The position numbers and the translations under genes were made by a program. Positions 27,762 through 38,246 of a stretch of 64,000 bases of DNA are shown piece after piece. The stretch spans positions 2,314,501 to 2,378,500 of the forward strand of contig NZ_CP004006.1 in assembly GCF_000512355.1 (NCBI RefSeq). Direction: 5' to 3'. The notes under the pieces were generated by a model. That model was not told the DNA's origin, searched no databases, and saw only the letters and a list, made by a program, of their open reading frames with translations. Position 1 is the first letter of the stretch. The number at the start of each line of letters is the position of its first letter. The stretch is from Legionella oakridgensis ATCC 33761 = DSM 21215 (GTDB lineage Bacteria; Pseudomonadota; Gammaproteobacteria; Legionellales; Legionellaceae).

Positions 27762-30239
27762 ATGAGTCTGGACAAATATCATAAAAAAAGAGATTTCAGT
27801 AAAACACCGGAACCTAAGGGCAAGTTGCATGATAGTCATCATAATTTGTACATCATTCAAAAACATGATGCCCGTAAATTACATTACGATTTTAGAATTG
27901 AACTTGATGGCGTACTTAAAAGCTGGGTTATTCCAAAAGGACCCTGCCTGGATCCCTCAGTAAAACGACTTGCCATCCACGTTGAAGATCACCCGCTGGC
28001 CTATGGCCATTTCGAAGGAATGATTCCTAAGGGTGAATATGGTGCAGGAATTGTCTTGTTGTGGGATGAGGGGCATTGGATTCCTTTAGATGACGATCCC
28101 ACCACCGCTTATCAAAAAGGACATTTGCGCTTTCTTTTGCAAGCAAAAAAATTAAATGGTCAATGGGATTTAATCCGCATTCAGAAACAGGAAGATTCAT
28201 GGCTATTGATCAAATACGAGGATGAGTATGCAATCTCCCTTGATCATTATGATGTTATTCAAGCCTTACCAGACAGTGTTTTATCAAATCAATCTATAGA
28301 TGAAATCAGAGAAGGTAGCCATGCCACCTGGTCTAAGCAATCGGAAACAGCCAATTTAAACCAAGACGAGGCCAATAAGCACTATGAACCTATTCATCTT
28401 GATTTACCAATCTCCCCTTTTCCGAACAAAGTTTCACCGCAATTAGCCACCTTAACAGATAAACCACCGCAAGGCAGTCAATGGCTGCATGAAATTAAAT
28501 TTGATGGCTATCGAATTCTTGCTTTTAAAAATAAACATAAGGTGCAGCTTGTCTCAAGAAACAATAAAAACTGGACTGAATCATTTCAAACCATTGCTGA
28601 AGACATTAAAAAACTCCCGGTAGATCATATTCTTCTTGATGGCGAAATTGTTCTATTGGATAAAAACGGTCATTCTAATTTTCAGTTATTACAAAATGCG
28701 ATTCATGGTTCCGGGAACGCTTCTTTTATTTATTATATTTTTGATATTCTTTATTATGAACAGTGGGACCTACAAACTTTACCCTTAGAAACCAGAAAAA
28801 AATTGCTTGAACAAATACTGCAATTTGCTCCTCCAGCACTACGTTACAGCGATCACATCCTTGGTCAAGGAACAGAAGCGTATAGACATGCTTGTCAATT
28901 TGGCCTGGAAGGTATGTTATCAAAACGACGCGATGGACAGTATATCAATCAACGCTCAACAACCTGGCTGAAAACAAAATGTAAAAAACGACAGGAGTTT
29001 GTCGTTGGTGGTTTTTCAAAAACACGCGAAGGCAGAAAATATTTCAGTGCCTTATATCTTGGAGTTTATGATAAAAATAAACAATTACATTTTTGCGGGA
29101 AAGTGGGTACGGGATTTAATGACGCTTCATTACAAGAAATATTTGGCTGCTTACAAAAACTCATTTCCCCTAAAAACCCATTTACTTCACGTCCTGACGA
29201 GGCCAAAAAAGCCATCTGGGTTAAGCCTAAACTGGTCGTTGAAATCGAATTTAGTGAATGGACAGCACAAGGAAAATTGCGCCATCCAAGCTTTAAAGGA
29301 ATACGTGTCGATAAACAAGCCAAGGAGGTCATTAAAGAGAAAGAAACGTCCTTTGCAACCCTAGAGAAATCTCTGCCAACTAAAGAAATCCATCTTTCTA
29401 ATCCACAAAAAATTTTATACCCGGAAGATAACATCAGCAAAAAGCAACTGTATGACTATTATAATAAAATAAGCACTTATATCTTGCCTTACATTAAAGA
29501 CAGACCGCTTACACTGGTACGCTGTCCTGATTCCTATCAGGACTGCTTCTTTCAAAAGCACCTTAGTCCATCGACCAATAAAGCATTGCATGCTTTTTCT
29601 TTGCAACATCAACAAAAACAAGAAGATTACTTGATAGTAAAAGACACCCAAGGTTTACTTGCATTAATACAAATGGATGTCTTAGAAATACATACCGGAG
29701 GAAACACAATTCATGATATTCAGCGGCCAGACATGATTACCTTTGATTTGGATCCAGCTCCAAATCTTGCATGGACCCAAGTAGTTCATACAGCCTTTGA
29801 TATTAAACATCATTTGGAAGAGCTGGATTTACGTTCCTTTGTCAAAACAAGCGGCGGGAAAGGCCTACATGTGGTCGTACCCATTCAGCCACAGCACGAA
29901 TGGCATATCATCAAACAATTTGCCAAGCTTTTTGTACAGTTTTTAGCAAATAAAAGCCCGGATATTTATACAACCAACCTAGCAAAAATAAAAAGAACTG
30001 ATAAAATTTTTCTTGATTATCTTAGAAATCAACAAGGCTCAACAGCCATCGCGGTTTATTCAACTCGGGCAAAATTACATGCCCCAATTGCCACACCGGT
30101 GGGCTGGGATGAATTATCCTACGATTTCCGGGATACATTTTTTACTATTAAAACCATCATGGATCGATTAACTTCTTTAAAAGAAGATCCTTGGAAAGAG
30201 TTCTGGCAAATAAAGCAAACCTTAAAAATTAATGATTAG
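27762..30239 (+). CDS. ligD: DNA ligase D (phosphoesterase-ligase-polymerase), NHEJ
   Basis: The 825-residue protein contains three domains in the Pseudomonas order. The 3'-phosphoesterase (residues about 1-160) has QKHDARKLHYDFRIELDG and HVEDHPLAYGHFEG. The ATP-dependent ligase has nucleotidyl Lys near residue 246 in HEIKFDGYRI, plus DGEIVLLD and EGMLSKRRDG. The archaeo-eukaryotic-primase-type polymerase begins near residue 545 (HLSNPQKILYPEDN) and has the catalytic pair in ITFDLDPAP near 661. With Ku it repairs double-strand breaks. The frame is unbroken. The ku gene lies 4.3 kb away on the other strand. Confidence 0.95.
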   Translation: MSLDKYHKKRDFSKTPEPKGKLHDSHHNLYIIQKHDARKLHYDFRIELDGVLKSWVIPKGPCLDPSVKRLAIHVEDHPLAYGHFEGMIPKGEYGAGIVLLWDEGHWIPLDDDPTTAYQKGHLRFLLQAKKLNGQWDLIRIQKQEDSWLLIKYEDEYAISLDHYDVIQALPDSVLSNQSIDEIREGSHATWSKQSETANLNQDEANKHYEPIHLDLPISPFPNKVSPQLATLTDKPPQGSQWLHEIKFDGYRILAFKNKHKVQLVSRNNKNWTESFQTIAEDIKKLPVDHILLDGEIVLLDKNGHSNFQLLQNAIHGSGNASFIYYIFDILYYEQWDLQTLPLETRKKLLEQILQFAPPALRYSDHILGQGTEAYRHACQFGLEGMLSKRRDGQYINQRSTTWLKTKCKKRQEFVVGGFSKTREGRKYFSALYLGVYDKNKQLHFCGKVGTGFNDASLQEIFGCLQKLISPKNPFTSRPDEAKKAIWVKPKLVVEIEFSEWTAQGKLRHPSFKGIRVDKQAKEVIKEKETSFATLEKSLPTKEIHLSNPQKILYPEDNISKKQLYDYYNKISTYILPYIKDRPLTLVRCPDSYQDCFFQKHLSPSTNKALHAFSLQHQQKQEDYLIVKDTQGLLALIQMDVLEIHTGGNTIHDIQRPDMITFDLDPAPNLAWTQVVHTAFDIKHHLEELDLRSFVKTSGGKGLHVVVPIQPQHEWHIIKQFAKLFVQFLANKSPDIYTTNLAKIKRTDKIFLDYLRNQQGSTAIAVYSTRAKLHAPIATPVGWDELSYDFRDTFFTIKTIMDRLTSLKEDPWKEFWQIKQTLKIND

Positions 30240-30345
30240 AACCGCCTGTAAATCAAGAAAAGCTCAGCTACAATTTAAATATTTAGCCTCACAAACTCCA
30301 TAATACTCTATACTACAAGAAAGTGCTTTTTAAGGATAAAAAGCG

Positions 30346-33300
30346 GTGACGAACTATAATAAATGCATTTTTATCTCTTTTATCTTATTTCTATCCTTTA
30401 TAAATATCCTTCAAGCTAATCCAACATCGACTATCAATCCCTGTCAAAAAGCATGGGAACGATTACCTGATGCCTTAAAACAAAAATAGAGGTGGGGGAG
30501 CTTGCACTCGAGCCTGAAAAAGCATTTATGACAAAATGTGAGGAATTACAGGAATCACTGATTGAAGATTTGAAAGGAAATACAGACAGTATCATCCGTA
30601 AAACGTTTTTAACTTGGTTAGCAGAAAAACAAAGAGCAATTAATGCCGACCTTAAGTCCCGAAGCGCAGAAAAATTTTGATCCTGACTCTGCTTACATTC
30701 AAGAGAAAGCTTTAGAATGGCTTGAACAACCCGGTCATGAAATTTCAACGTATGTAAATGCTTTTATTCTAGAAAAATCCCCTTTCATCGCGAACATAGC
30801 CGCCACCTGGCAAGACTTATCCTCAGGAGAGTCAGCGGAAATTTTAAAAAATATGAAAGCTCTTTTAAATAAAAGCCAAGAGAGATTAAACACTTTTCTT
30901 GAAGCAAAAAAAGAAATAGAGGAAAAGCCTGATGTGCCCTACACTGAAATTCTTGAAAAATATGGATTTAGTGGGAAATGGTTAGATAATTTTAAAGCCT
31001 ATGAAGGAAGCATCCGTGCTTTCGACAGTCAGTATAATGCAAAAGAAATTCTCACCGTTACTATTTCTGCTTTTCAGAGCAATGACTCTAAAGAAAAAAT
31101 CGCAGGAATGTTGAGTCTTATTGATTCCGTTAGTAGTGTCGCTTCAAATTCTAAGATTCCTATTGTGTCCTTAGTTGGATATATCATTAACAATCTGGCT
31201 AAAGTTTCTCAAGACATGTTGAAGGCCGTATTAAATTTAGGAGAAATATTAAAAAAACGTGCTGGCTACTGCGTAGGCGTCGGAGTTCCCGGGGATGATC
31301 GTCGCTCACAGATTTTAAACCAAGAAGGGAAACTTGCCTGTCCTTTATCGTTCAATACATTACCATTTAAAAACATCTATGAAACTGTTATTCCAGTGCC
31401 GGGAGAATTATTATTCTGGACGGGTGAAACGTTTATTCCAGGCCATGTGGAAGGCGGTGGTAAATCCGGGCTAATGGAGACACTAAGCTTTATGCGCCGC
31501 GCCAAAAATCTTAATTATGCAATAGACTTAGACAATATAGAGGTCATAGCCAATGTATATAATGTTAAAGGAGGTATTCCCGCTCTGTTAAGAGAAGCAA
31601 CGGAAGTTATTCTAGGCATTAAAAATAAAGCTGAACGTCTTCAGCAACTCATAGGCTCACAAGGTCACTGCTCTAAAGAAACGATTATTAACTATGTAGA
31701 AAAACAAACGCACTTTCAACTTCACCCCTTCCTGGCAGAAGACACTTCTGATCTCATAACGACTTATGCCGCGTCGTATGTAGCAAAAACAGACGCTTTT
31801 GGGGCAAATAACACACGGACCAATGCTTATTTAACTTATAAAACAATTTGGGAGCAGTTAAAAAATCTTACGGTAGTAAATGTATACGGTGAGATTCGAG
31901 AAAGCAAAAATCGTGAAGTCATTTGTAGGTATTGCGCCAATGCAATCATTGATATTTCTCTGCAAAATGCAGAAGAAATAAAAGGCTGTGAAACCTTAAC
32001 GGCCGACAAGCAAGGAAATTTTACGCTGCACTTATTAGCTAAAAATCCTAATGCCTCAGTCATCTTAAAAGCTTATACTTCATTAGGTAATAGTGACAGC
32101 TATCCCTTAACACTGAATGCAGAGCGTCAATCAATTACTCTATTTATCCATGCAAGTGAGCAATCAGATTGCGAAAAAATGAATGCGTTATTAGAAAAAA
32201 TAAATGCCATTTACGCTACTGATAAAGCTAAAGCAGAAAATTATCTTGCTGAAGCACGTGCTTTAAAATGTGACAAATACCAAGAAGCCTTAAATAATTT
32301 TGCAACGATTATTATAAAAGATAATTCCGACAAAGAAGAACTGGCCCTTTCAGACTGTGATGTAAATAAGCTCCAACAATTGCTCAGTGATAAACGGTTA
32401 ACACCGGAAAAGAAAATAGAATACAATGCACTTTATTCTAATATTAACCAAGCAAATCAAATTTTAAATCAAGATGTTGCGTCTACAGCACAGCTTGACG
32501 AATTGATATTAAAACACAAAACGTTATTAGAAGCCGTCAAACCGTGTAAAACTCTGAGTAATGCTTTACAGAACTCTCTAAAGCCGTTGGAAGATTTACA
32601 GCATTCTATTATAAAAGTTAATGAAGCGAATACACGCTGTGATAAACCATTTATTAAACAAATTTTAAACGACTTGGCATCCTTTAAACAAACGTTAAGT
32701 GAACATTGGAAAGCCACGTTAAAAGAAAGACTTAACCAACTCGATCAAGCCGAAAACAATTATTCCAATGGCGTAAGCGCCTATAAAACCAATCATTATG
32801 AAGAAAGCTTGTCTTCCCTAATGCTTGCAAAAAAACTATTTCAACACATAAATTGTATGGAATTAAGCCATAAAACAGAGAAAGCAATTGCTATTGTCAG
32901 TCAGGCTCAACAATCCAAGCTCGATCCTTACAAAGCCTTACAGGGATGCTATTTGAGCATTGTTGAAAAAACATTGCTCCAAATTCAAGGAAATCCTAAC
33001 TATCGGGAACTGGAGGGGCGGTTATATTCTATTCGGAATGGAAATAAACAGTTGATTGAAGCCAATACGCTTTATAAGGCAGGGCATTTTCAAGAAGCAA
33101 CAAATTTATTAAATAAAGCTAAAATTACCCTTGCTGGCCAATGCCCTCGTTTAGAGAACCTGATTAATGACTCTCTGGAAAAAATAGCGAATCAGGAATT
33201 ACTAGTCGCTGCAATCAAACAAGCCATTAAGGATTGTGATCAAGAAACCATCAAGAAATTCCTCGCACATCCAGATAAAATGAAACCGTTCATTCCGCAA

Positions 33301-34062
33301 CTGGAAAGTGCGCTTTTAAATTGCGATAAAAACACCTCTCCAGAAGAACTGTTAAGAAAAGGAACTATCCTTTGCAAAGAAAATCTAGGCGAAGCAGCAT
33401 TTGCCATTAAATTAAATACAGATGGAACCGTCCAATGTGGTTGTGAACAAGGTTATTTCATTGATGGGACAAACCATTGCGCAAAACCTAGTCTCGCAGA
33501 AGGTCACAAAATATGTCAGAAAAAAGCCGGTGTTAATGCCGAAGCGATACACATCAACGCAAATGGTACTTATGAATGTCGGTGTAATAAAAATTATCAA
33601 TTTAATAAAGATTTTACCCAATGTATCCGCATTTCCATGGAAAATGGTCAAAAACATTGTAAATCATTATTTGGAGCGAACTCCTATGCTGTAAAAATTA
33701 ACGCAAATGGTACTTATGAATGTGGATGTAAAAAAGGATTTATTTTTAATAAAAACTTTACTCAGTGCGCCAAAATAACCATACAGCACGGCCATGATAC
33801 TTGTAGAAAATCCTTTGGCCCAGGAAGTTATGCGGTCAAAATAAATGCAGATACCACTTTTCAGTGCCAATGTAAAAGTGGTTACCTTTGGAATGAGAAA
33901 AAAACACAATGCATCATCCCTAAGAAAAAACCCAATCAAAAGCAACCAATCAAAAAATCAAAACCAGTGATTGAGCCTCTTCCTGAGATAGATGTAAGAA
34001 TTAAAACCCCTAGCCTTCCAAAAGACTATGTACCTTGGTCGCCGCCTGATCCTAAAAACTAA
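30346..34062 (+). CDS. very large secreted protein with helical repeats and four tandem Cys modules, N-terminus frameshifted
   Basis: GTG 30346 gives a signal peptide (KCIFISFILFLSFINILQA). The frame stops at the A5 run 30482-30486; one more A joins it to EVGELALEPEKAFMTKCEEL. A further one-base change near 30643-30655 joins that to the long frame (LSPEAQKNFDPDSAYIQEK), about 1240 residues in all. The middle has a carboxypeptidase-regulatory-like beta segment (VVNVYGEIRESKNREVICRY) and TPR-like units (YKTNHYEESLSSLMLAKKLF, YKAGHFQEATNLLNKAKITL). Four 47-residue Cys modules precede a Lys/Pro tail. No enzyme motif. Probably exported, function unknown. It separates ligD from ku. Confidence 0.7.
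33361..33915 (+). repeat. four tandem 47-residue Cys modules (coding repeat)
   Basis: Each unit reads roughly HxxCxxxxGxxxxAxxINxNGTYxCxCxxGYxFNxxxTQC, with four Cys spaced C-x19-C-x-C-x11-C. Units two and three are the most alike (INANGTYECRCNKNYQFNKD, INANGTYECGCKKGFIFNKN). They are disulfide-type modules loosely like EGF repeats. Confidence 0.75.
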
Positions 34063-34119
34063 CGCCACAGAACAACCAATATCCTACTAATCAATATCAT
34101 GCCCCTTAATTAAGGGTAA

Positions 34120-34464
34120 TTAATTAATACCACAGGTTATAAGGTATTTATCGGCGATTTTTGCGTCTTTTATAGGATTTTTATGTACATAGCTATCCTT
34201 CCCGCATGTCCAGCTAACCTGAAGATTTTTTTTGCAAAAAGATTTTAAATTAAAATAACAATATTCCTTATTTTCACAGATCTTTTTAATATAGTTAGTC
34301 GCATTCCCTTTTTTACTGCCACAAGACGCTGAAATAATATGGATATGTGCATAAGAATCATTATCATGCGGATAAATAAGAGGTTCACTGGCATATAAGA
34401 GATTTATATTAAGAAAAACACCAATAACTGTTGAGAGACCATAGCAATTATACTTTTTCATCAT
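34120..34464 (-). CDS. small secreted Cys-rich protein, possible SUEL/rhamnose-lectin-like fold
   Basis: The 114-residue protein has a signal peptide (to about LYA, residue 25) and seven Cys in the mature part. The order IISASCGSKKG, IKKICENKEYCYFNL, FCKK, SWTCGKD and DKYLITC resembles galactose/rhamnose-binding SUEL lectins (YGR, CxGKxxC, YKYLxVxYxC). The match is by pattern only. It is read toward ku and away from the large secreted gene, 55 bases from that gene's stop. Confidence 0.5.
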   Translation of the reverse strand: MMKKYNCYGLSTVIGVFLNINLLYASEPLIYPHDNDSYAHIHIISASCGSKKGNATNYIKKICENKEYCYFNLKSFCKKNLQVSWTCGKDSYVHKNPIKDAKIADKYLITCGIN

Positions 34465-34515
34465 GATTGTCCTTAATTTAATAAAGATAAATCCATCACA
34501 GGAACACGTCCGTCA

Positions 34516-35285
34516 TTAAGAAGCTTTGGATTGTATGCTTTTCTTTAATAACTCCATAATATCAGTGACTTTTTCTTGTGGTACGATTTGTTTTGGTTTT
34601 TAAATTTCTTACCCTTGGCCTTAGCCTCAATGAGCTTTTTTAAATCGGTAATATAAGTATCTTTATAATTCTCCGGTTTAAATCTATCCGTTAACTGTTC
34701 AATCAATTTCTTAGCCATTCTTAATTCCTTTTCCTTAATCAAGTCAGCGTCCGGAAGAGTGAGGGCTTTAACATCACGGATATCGTCTTTATAACGAAGC
34801 TTGTTTAATAATAACAAATCACCATACGGCTTAAGAACTGCTAAATTTTCGCGGTTGCGCATGACGAATTCACCAACACCCACCATATTCGTTTCTTTAA
34901 GCGCTTCACGCAATAACGCATACGCCTTTTGTCCCTCCTTTCCAGGCTCTAAATAATAGGGAGTATCATAAAATATAGAATTTATTTCATCTTCCTTAAC
35001 AAATTCATTAATTTCAAAGACATGACTCTTCTCAGCACTCGCTTTTTCAAAATCCTCTTTTTCAAGAATGATGTAATCCCCTTCTTGATACTCATATCCT
35101 TTTACAATATCCTCCCAAGGAACTTCTTTACCATCTGCCCTGCATACACGCGAATATTGTATGGGACAAAGGTCACTTCGTCTTAACAAATTAAAATCCA
35201 AAGCATGACTCTCTGTCCCAGAGTATAGTTTTACGGGAATATTAACCAAACCAAAACTGATAGAACCCGACCAAATTGCTCTCAT
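34516..35285 (-). CDS. ku: non-homologous end-joining protein Ku, C-terminus frameshifted
   Basis: The N-terminal beta-barrel core is intact: RAIWSGSISFGLVNIPVKLY, CPIQYSRVCRADGKEVPWED, GYEYQEGDYIILEKEDFEKA and LREALKETNMVGVGEFVMRN. Bacterial Ku dimerises, threads on DNA ends and recruits LigD. The frame shifts at the T5 run 34597-34601 and would end in unrelated residues at 34545. One more base restores KKPKQIVPQEKVTDIMELLK and a stop at 34516, giving about 256 residues with a basic tail. It follows a 54-residue YdaT-like gene. Confidence 0.92.
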
Positions 35286-35327
35286 TATACTCTCTTGGAT
35301 ATTCCCTTATCTAAGTATTATAAGCAA

Positions 35328-35492
35328 TTAATCCGAATTGGTCTTTTTGGCTCTATCGATTGCAATTGCAATTGCACGCCCTTCTTCATAACCTTCTTTC
35401 AGTAATTTATTAGCAATTTCAATAGCTTTATTTCTGGTTGACGCATTCAAATTTTTCATTGAATCCGGATAATTTGATTTAGTCCATGGCAT
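35328..35492 (-). CDS. 54-residue YdaT N-terminal-like protein upstream of ku
   Basis: ATG 35492 follows GGAGATAAATC. The protein starts MPWTKSNYPDSMKNLN and has ANKLLKEGYEEGRAIAIAI, the conserved pattern of the N-terminal part of Bacillus YdaT and many small stress-regulated proteins. No known activity. It is 42 bases before ku in the same direction, so probably the first gene of the ku transcript. Confidence 0.72.
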   Translation of the reverse strand: MPWTKSNYPDSMKNLNASTRNKAIEIANKLLKEGYEEGRAIAIAIDRAKKTNSD

Positions 35493-35506
35493 GATTTATC
35501 TCCTTA

Positions 35507-35700
35507 TCAATCGATATGAGTCAATAACAACAGATTTGATCAGCTTGTTCCCCCGTAGTTAATAGCCAATGGATTGCTTTTATAACCCAACAGCCATGCC
35601 ATAAAGAATGGGCAAATTCGTGAGGAAACACAACAAGATAATGAGTTAATAAAAAAATAACGGGGTTAACAAAAATCAGCTTGATTTTTACGGCATGCAT
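35507..35700 (-). pseudogene. remnant of a HEFAHS-type (M50-like) membrane protein
   Basis: From ATG 35700: FVNPVIFLLTHYLVVFPHEFAHS, then a one-base shift into FMAWLLGYKSNPLAINYGGT, an in-frame TGA where Trp is expected, and SNLLLLTHID before a stop. HEFAH is a zinc-metalloprotease-type motif in a hydrophobic helix, as in M50-like membrane proteins. The remainder of the gene is gone. The longer bases here are otherwise the only content of the 377-base gap before PfpI. Confidence 0.5.
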
Positions 35701-35869
35701 TGGACCTCTTTCCCGTATTTTTTAAAGAAAAACAATTTGCCAGAAATCCGCCACAAAAGAAATAAAAACCTATTTTATCTTTATAAGACCCTAAGCTTTG
35801 GATAAACATTTACATTTATAAATCTTCAACTACTCTTAAAACACCCATGACTAAGCCAAGGAGGAATAC

Positions 35870-36412
35870 ATGGAAAAGCTTAAAGGACAAACAATCGCTA
35901 TTTTAGTGGCAAATGGTTTTGAACAGGTAGAAATGGAAAAACCGCGACAAGCATTGGAAAAAGAAGGGGCAAAAACCATCTTAATTTCTCCGGAAAAACA
36001 TGAAGTTCAAGGCTCACATCACATGGATAAAGGCAACAAATTTCCCGTCGATGTACACCTAGAGGATGCAAACGCAGACGACTACTCAGCCCTACTTTTG
36101 CCAGGCGGTGTCTTCAATCCGGATCATTTACGATTGCTTCCCAAAGCCATTAGCTTTGTAAAAGAAATTGCTCGGCAAAAAAAACCAATTGCCGCCATTT
36201 GTCATGGCCCGTGGTTATTAATTAATGCAGAAATTGCCAAGGGGCATAAACTCACCTCATGGCCTTCCATCAAGCTTGATTTAATCAATGCAGGAGCTCA
36301 TTGGGTTGATGAACCCGTTGTCAGTGACAAACACTTAGTCACCAGCCGTAAACCAGATGATATCCCTCAATTTAATGAAGCAATGATAAAACTGTTTCAT
36401 TCACAAGCATAA
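35870..36412 (+). CDS. PfpI/DJ-1 family protein (class I glutamine amidotransferase-like)
   Basis: The 180-residue protein has a DJ-1/PfpI fold with IAILVANGFEQVEMEKPRQA, LLLPGGVFNPDHLR and the nucleophile elbow AAICHGPWLL (catalytic Cys followed by His). Members are stress-related glyoxalases, deglycases or proteases; the assignment between these is unsettled for the family. ATG 35870 has AAGGAGG just upstream. A strong bidirectional stem follows the stop. It stands alone downstream of the NHEJ region. Confidence 0.88.
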   Translation: MEKLKGQTIAILVANGFEQVEMEKPRQALEKEGAKTILISPEKHEVQGSHHMDKGNKFPVDVHLEDANADDYSALLLPGGVFNPDHLRLLPKAISFVKEIARQKKPIAAICHGPWLLINAEIAKGHKLTSWPSIKLDLINAGAHWVDEPVVSDKHLVTSRKPDDIPQFNEAMIKLFHSQA

Positions 36413-36432
36413 AATATAATCATCTTAGCCGA

Positions 36433-36469
36433 TTGAAAACCCTAATTAATCTTCCATTAGGGTTTTCAA
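36433..36469. terminator. 14-bp perfect stem-loop terminator
   Basis: TTGAAAACCCTAAT (36433-36446) pairs without mismatch with ATTAGGGTTTTCAA (36456-36469), with a nine-base loop. It lies 21 bases after the PfpI stop and carries A-run/T-run sides, so it could work in both directions. Confidence 0.75.
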
Positions 36470-36605
36470 GTACATGACAGATGAACATCCACATGTCCTT
36501 CTTTCTGCATCATTCATCGCGTTTTTTTATGCCCGCATAAGCTATCACGCAAAACAATATATTACGGTATTATTATCCAACCCCTATTCCAAGGTAAGGA
36601 AGAAA

Positions 36606-37923
36606 ATGAATAATGCTGATATTCTAACAACCACCATCAGGGATGAATCAATCTCGGAAAACCTCAAATCCATTGTTAAAGGCTCCATCGGAAATTTAAT
36701 AGAATGGTACGATTGGTATGCCTATGCAGCTTTTTCTATCTACTTTGCCAAGGCATTTTTTCCTCATGGTGATGCCACAGCGCAATTAATGAATACGGCG
36801 GCTATTTTTGCGGTTGGATTTTTCATGCGTCCTTTAGGCGGCTGGTTAATGGGGCTTTATGCCGATCGCCAAGGACGAAAAAAGGCATTACTAACTTCTG
36901 TATTTTTAATGTGTTTTGGCTCACTTATCATTGCCTTGACCCCCTCTTATGAAACTATTGGAATTTTTGCCCCTCTTTTGTTGGTGTTAGCTCGCTTATT
37001 ACAAGGCATTTCCGTTGGTGGGGAATACGCCACTTCAGCCACCTATCTTAGTGAAATGGCTTCCAAAGAGCACAGAGGGTTTTTCTCAAGCTTTCAATAT
37101 GTGACATTGATTGCCGGTCAACTGCTTGCTCTAGGGGTATTAATTTTATTACAACAAGTATTTTTAAGTAGCGATCAATTAGAACTATGGGGATGGCGTA
37201 TTCCCTTTATTATAGGAGCATTCCTTGCCATTGTTGCCTTATATTTACGAAAAGGAACGGAAGAAACAGCTTCCTTTGAGCATAAAAAATCAGTACAAGA
37301 ACCTCTCTTTTCCGCACTGCTGCGACATCCTAAAGAATTGCTCATCGTGGTAGGGCGTTACCATGGGGGGAACCCTGGCTTTTTACACATACAGCACTTA
37401 CATGCAAAAATATCTCACCAACAGTATCGGCATGAGCAAAATGGATGCCACCATGATTTCTGCAATTACTTTGTTTCTTTTTATGTTGCTACAACCTATG
37501 ATTGGTGCGCTATCGGATAAGATTGGTCGTCGCCCAATTCTCATCGCTTTTGGACTGCTTGGTACCCTGTTTACCGTGCCGATTCTTTCATTGCTGCATA
37601 CGGTGGAAACCTGGCATGGCGCTTTCTTTCTGATTATGGCTGGTTTAATCATTGTCAGCGGCTACACATCCATCAATGCGATAGTGAAGGCCGAATTATT
37701 TCCAGTTGAAATTCGCGCGCTTGGCGTCGGCTTACCTTATGCCATAACCGTCTCTCTTTTTGGCGGCACTGCAGAATACGTTGCGTTATGGTTCAAAAGC
37801 CATGGGATGGAAAATGGTTTTTACTGGTACGTTACTGCCTGTATTACTGTTTCTTTACTGGTTTACCTATTCATGAGAGACACCAAGCAACACTCCTGTC
37901 TGGATGGCCCAAACAGGTGTTAA
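36606..37923 (+). CDS. MFS transporter, KgtP/ProP-like metabolite:H+ symporter, frameshifted in this sequence
   Basis: ATG 36606 is preceded by AAGGAAG; upstream in-frame codons lack one. The family signature SIGNLIEWYDWYAYAAFSIY opens the first helix. ADRQGRKKALL (loop 2-3), GGEYATSATYLSEMA and HRGFFSSFQ mark the metabolite/H+ symporter family (alpha-ketoglutarate, proline-betaine). Near 37352-37358 one base too many shifts the frame: VVGRYHGG should be VVGLTMGGTLAF. The rest continues with SDKIGRRPIL and LFPVEIRALGVGLPYAI. About 439 residues when repaired. Substrate probably a dicarboxylate or osmolyte. Confidence 0.82.
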
Positions 37924-37928
37924 AAACC

Positions 37929-37965
37929 AAAAATAAGTGTCATTCCCCCGAAGGGGAATCCATCT
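37929..37965. repeat. REP-type hairpin, copy 1
   Basis: AAAAATAAGTGTCAT is followed by a perfect 7-base stem ATTCCCC-CGAA-GGGGAAT (37942-37959). The same head sequence and a like hairpin occur at 52881-52915. A second weaker hairpin (CTCC...GGAG) follows near 37990-38010. The whole 37924-38246 gap holds no gene. Confidence 0.65.
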
Positions 37966-38246
37966 CGAATAAAACCTCGGTAATCATACATGGATCTCCA
38001 CCTTCTCGGAGACGAGATTCAATGTTTAAATTGAATAAAACTTAACAAAAAACTTTTGCCAATGCGTAACTCCTTGTGCATGACCTAAAAAACACTGAAA
38101 GGCCTTTTGTAACCAGACTCACCCCTTGAGTTTTCTTATGCTTTTCTGACCAATTATTTAACTTGCATAATAAAAATCTTTATGATTGTATGTGACTGGA
38201 TATCGTTAAGTCATAACTCAGTTAATTTATTTTTAAGGAGAAAAAT

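Noticed and set aside
36474-36605. 44-codon extension of the MFS transporter
   Set aside because: The extension overlaps nothing conserved and begins at the terminator; ATG 36606 has a good ribosome site and begins just before the family signature.
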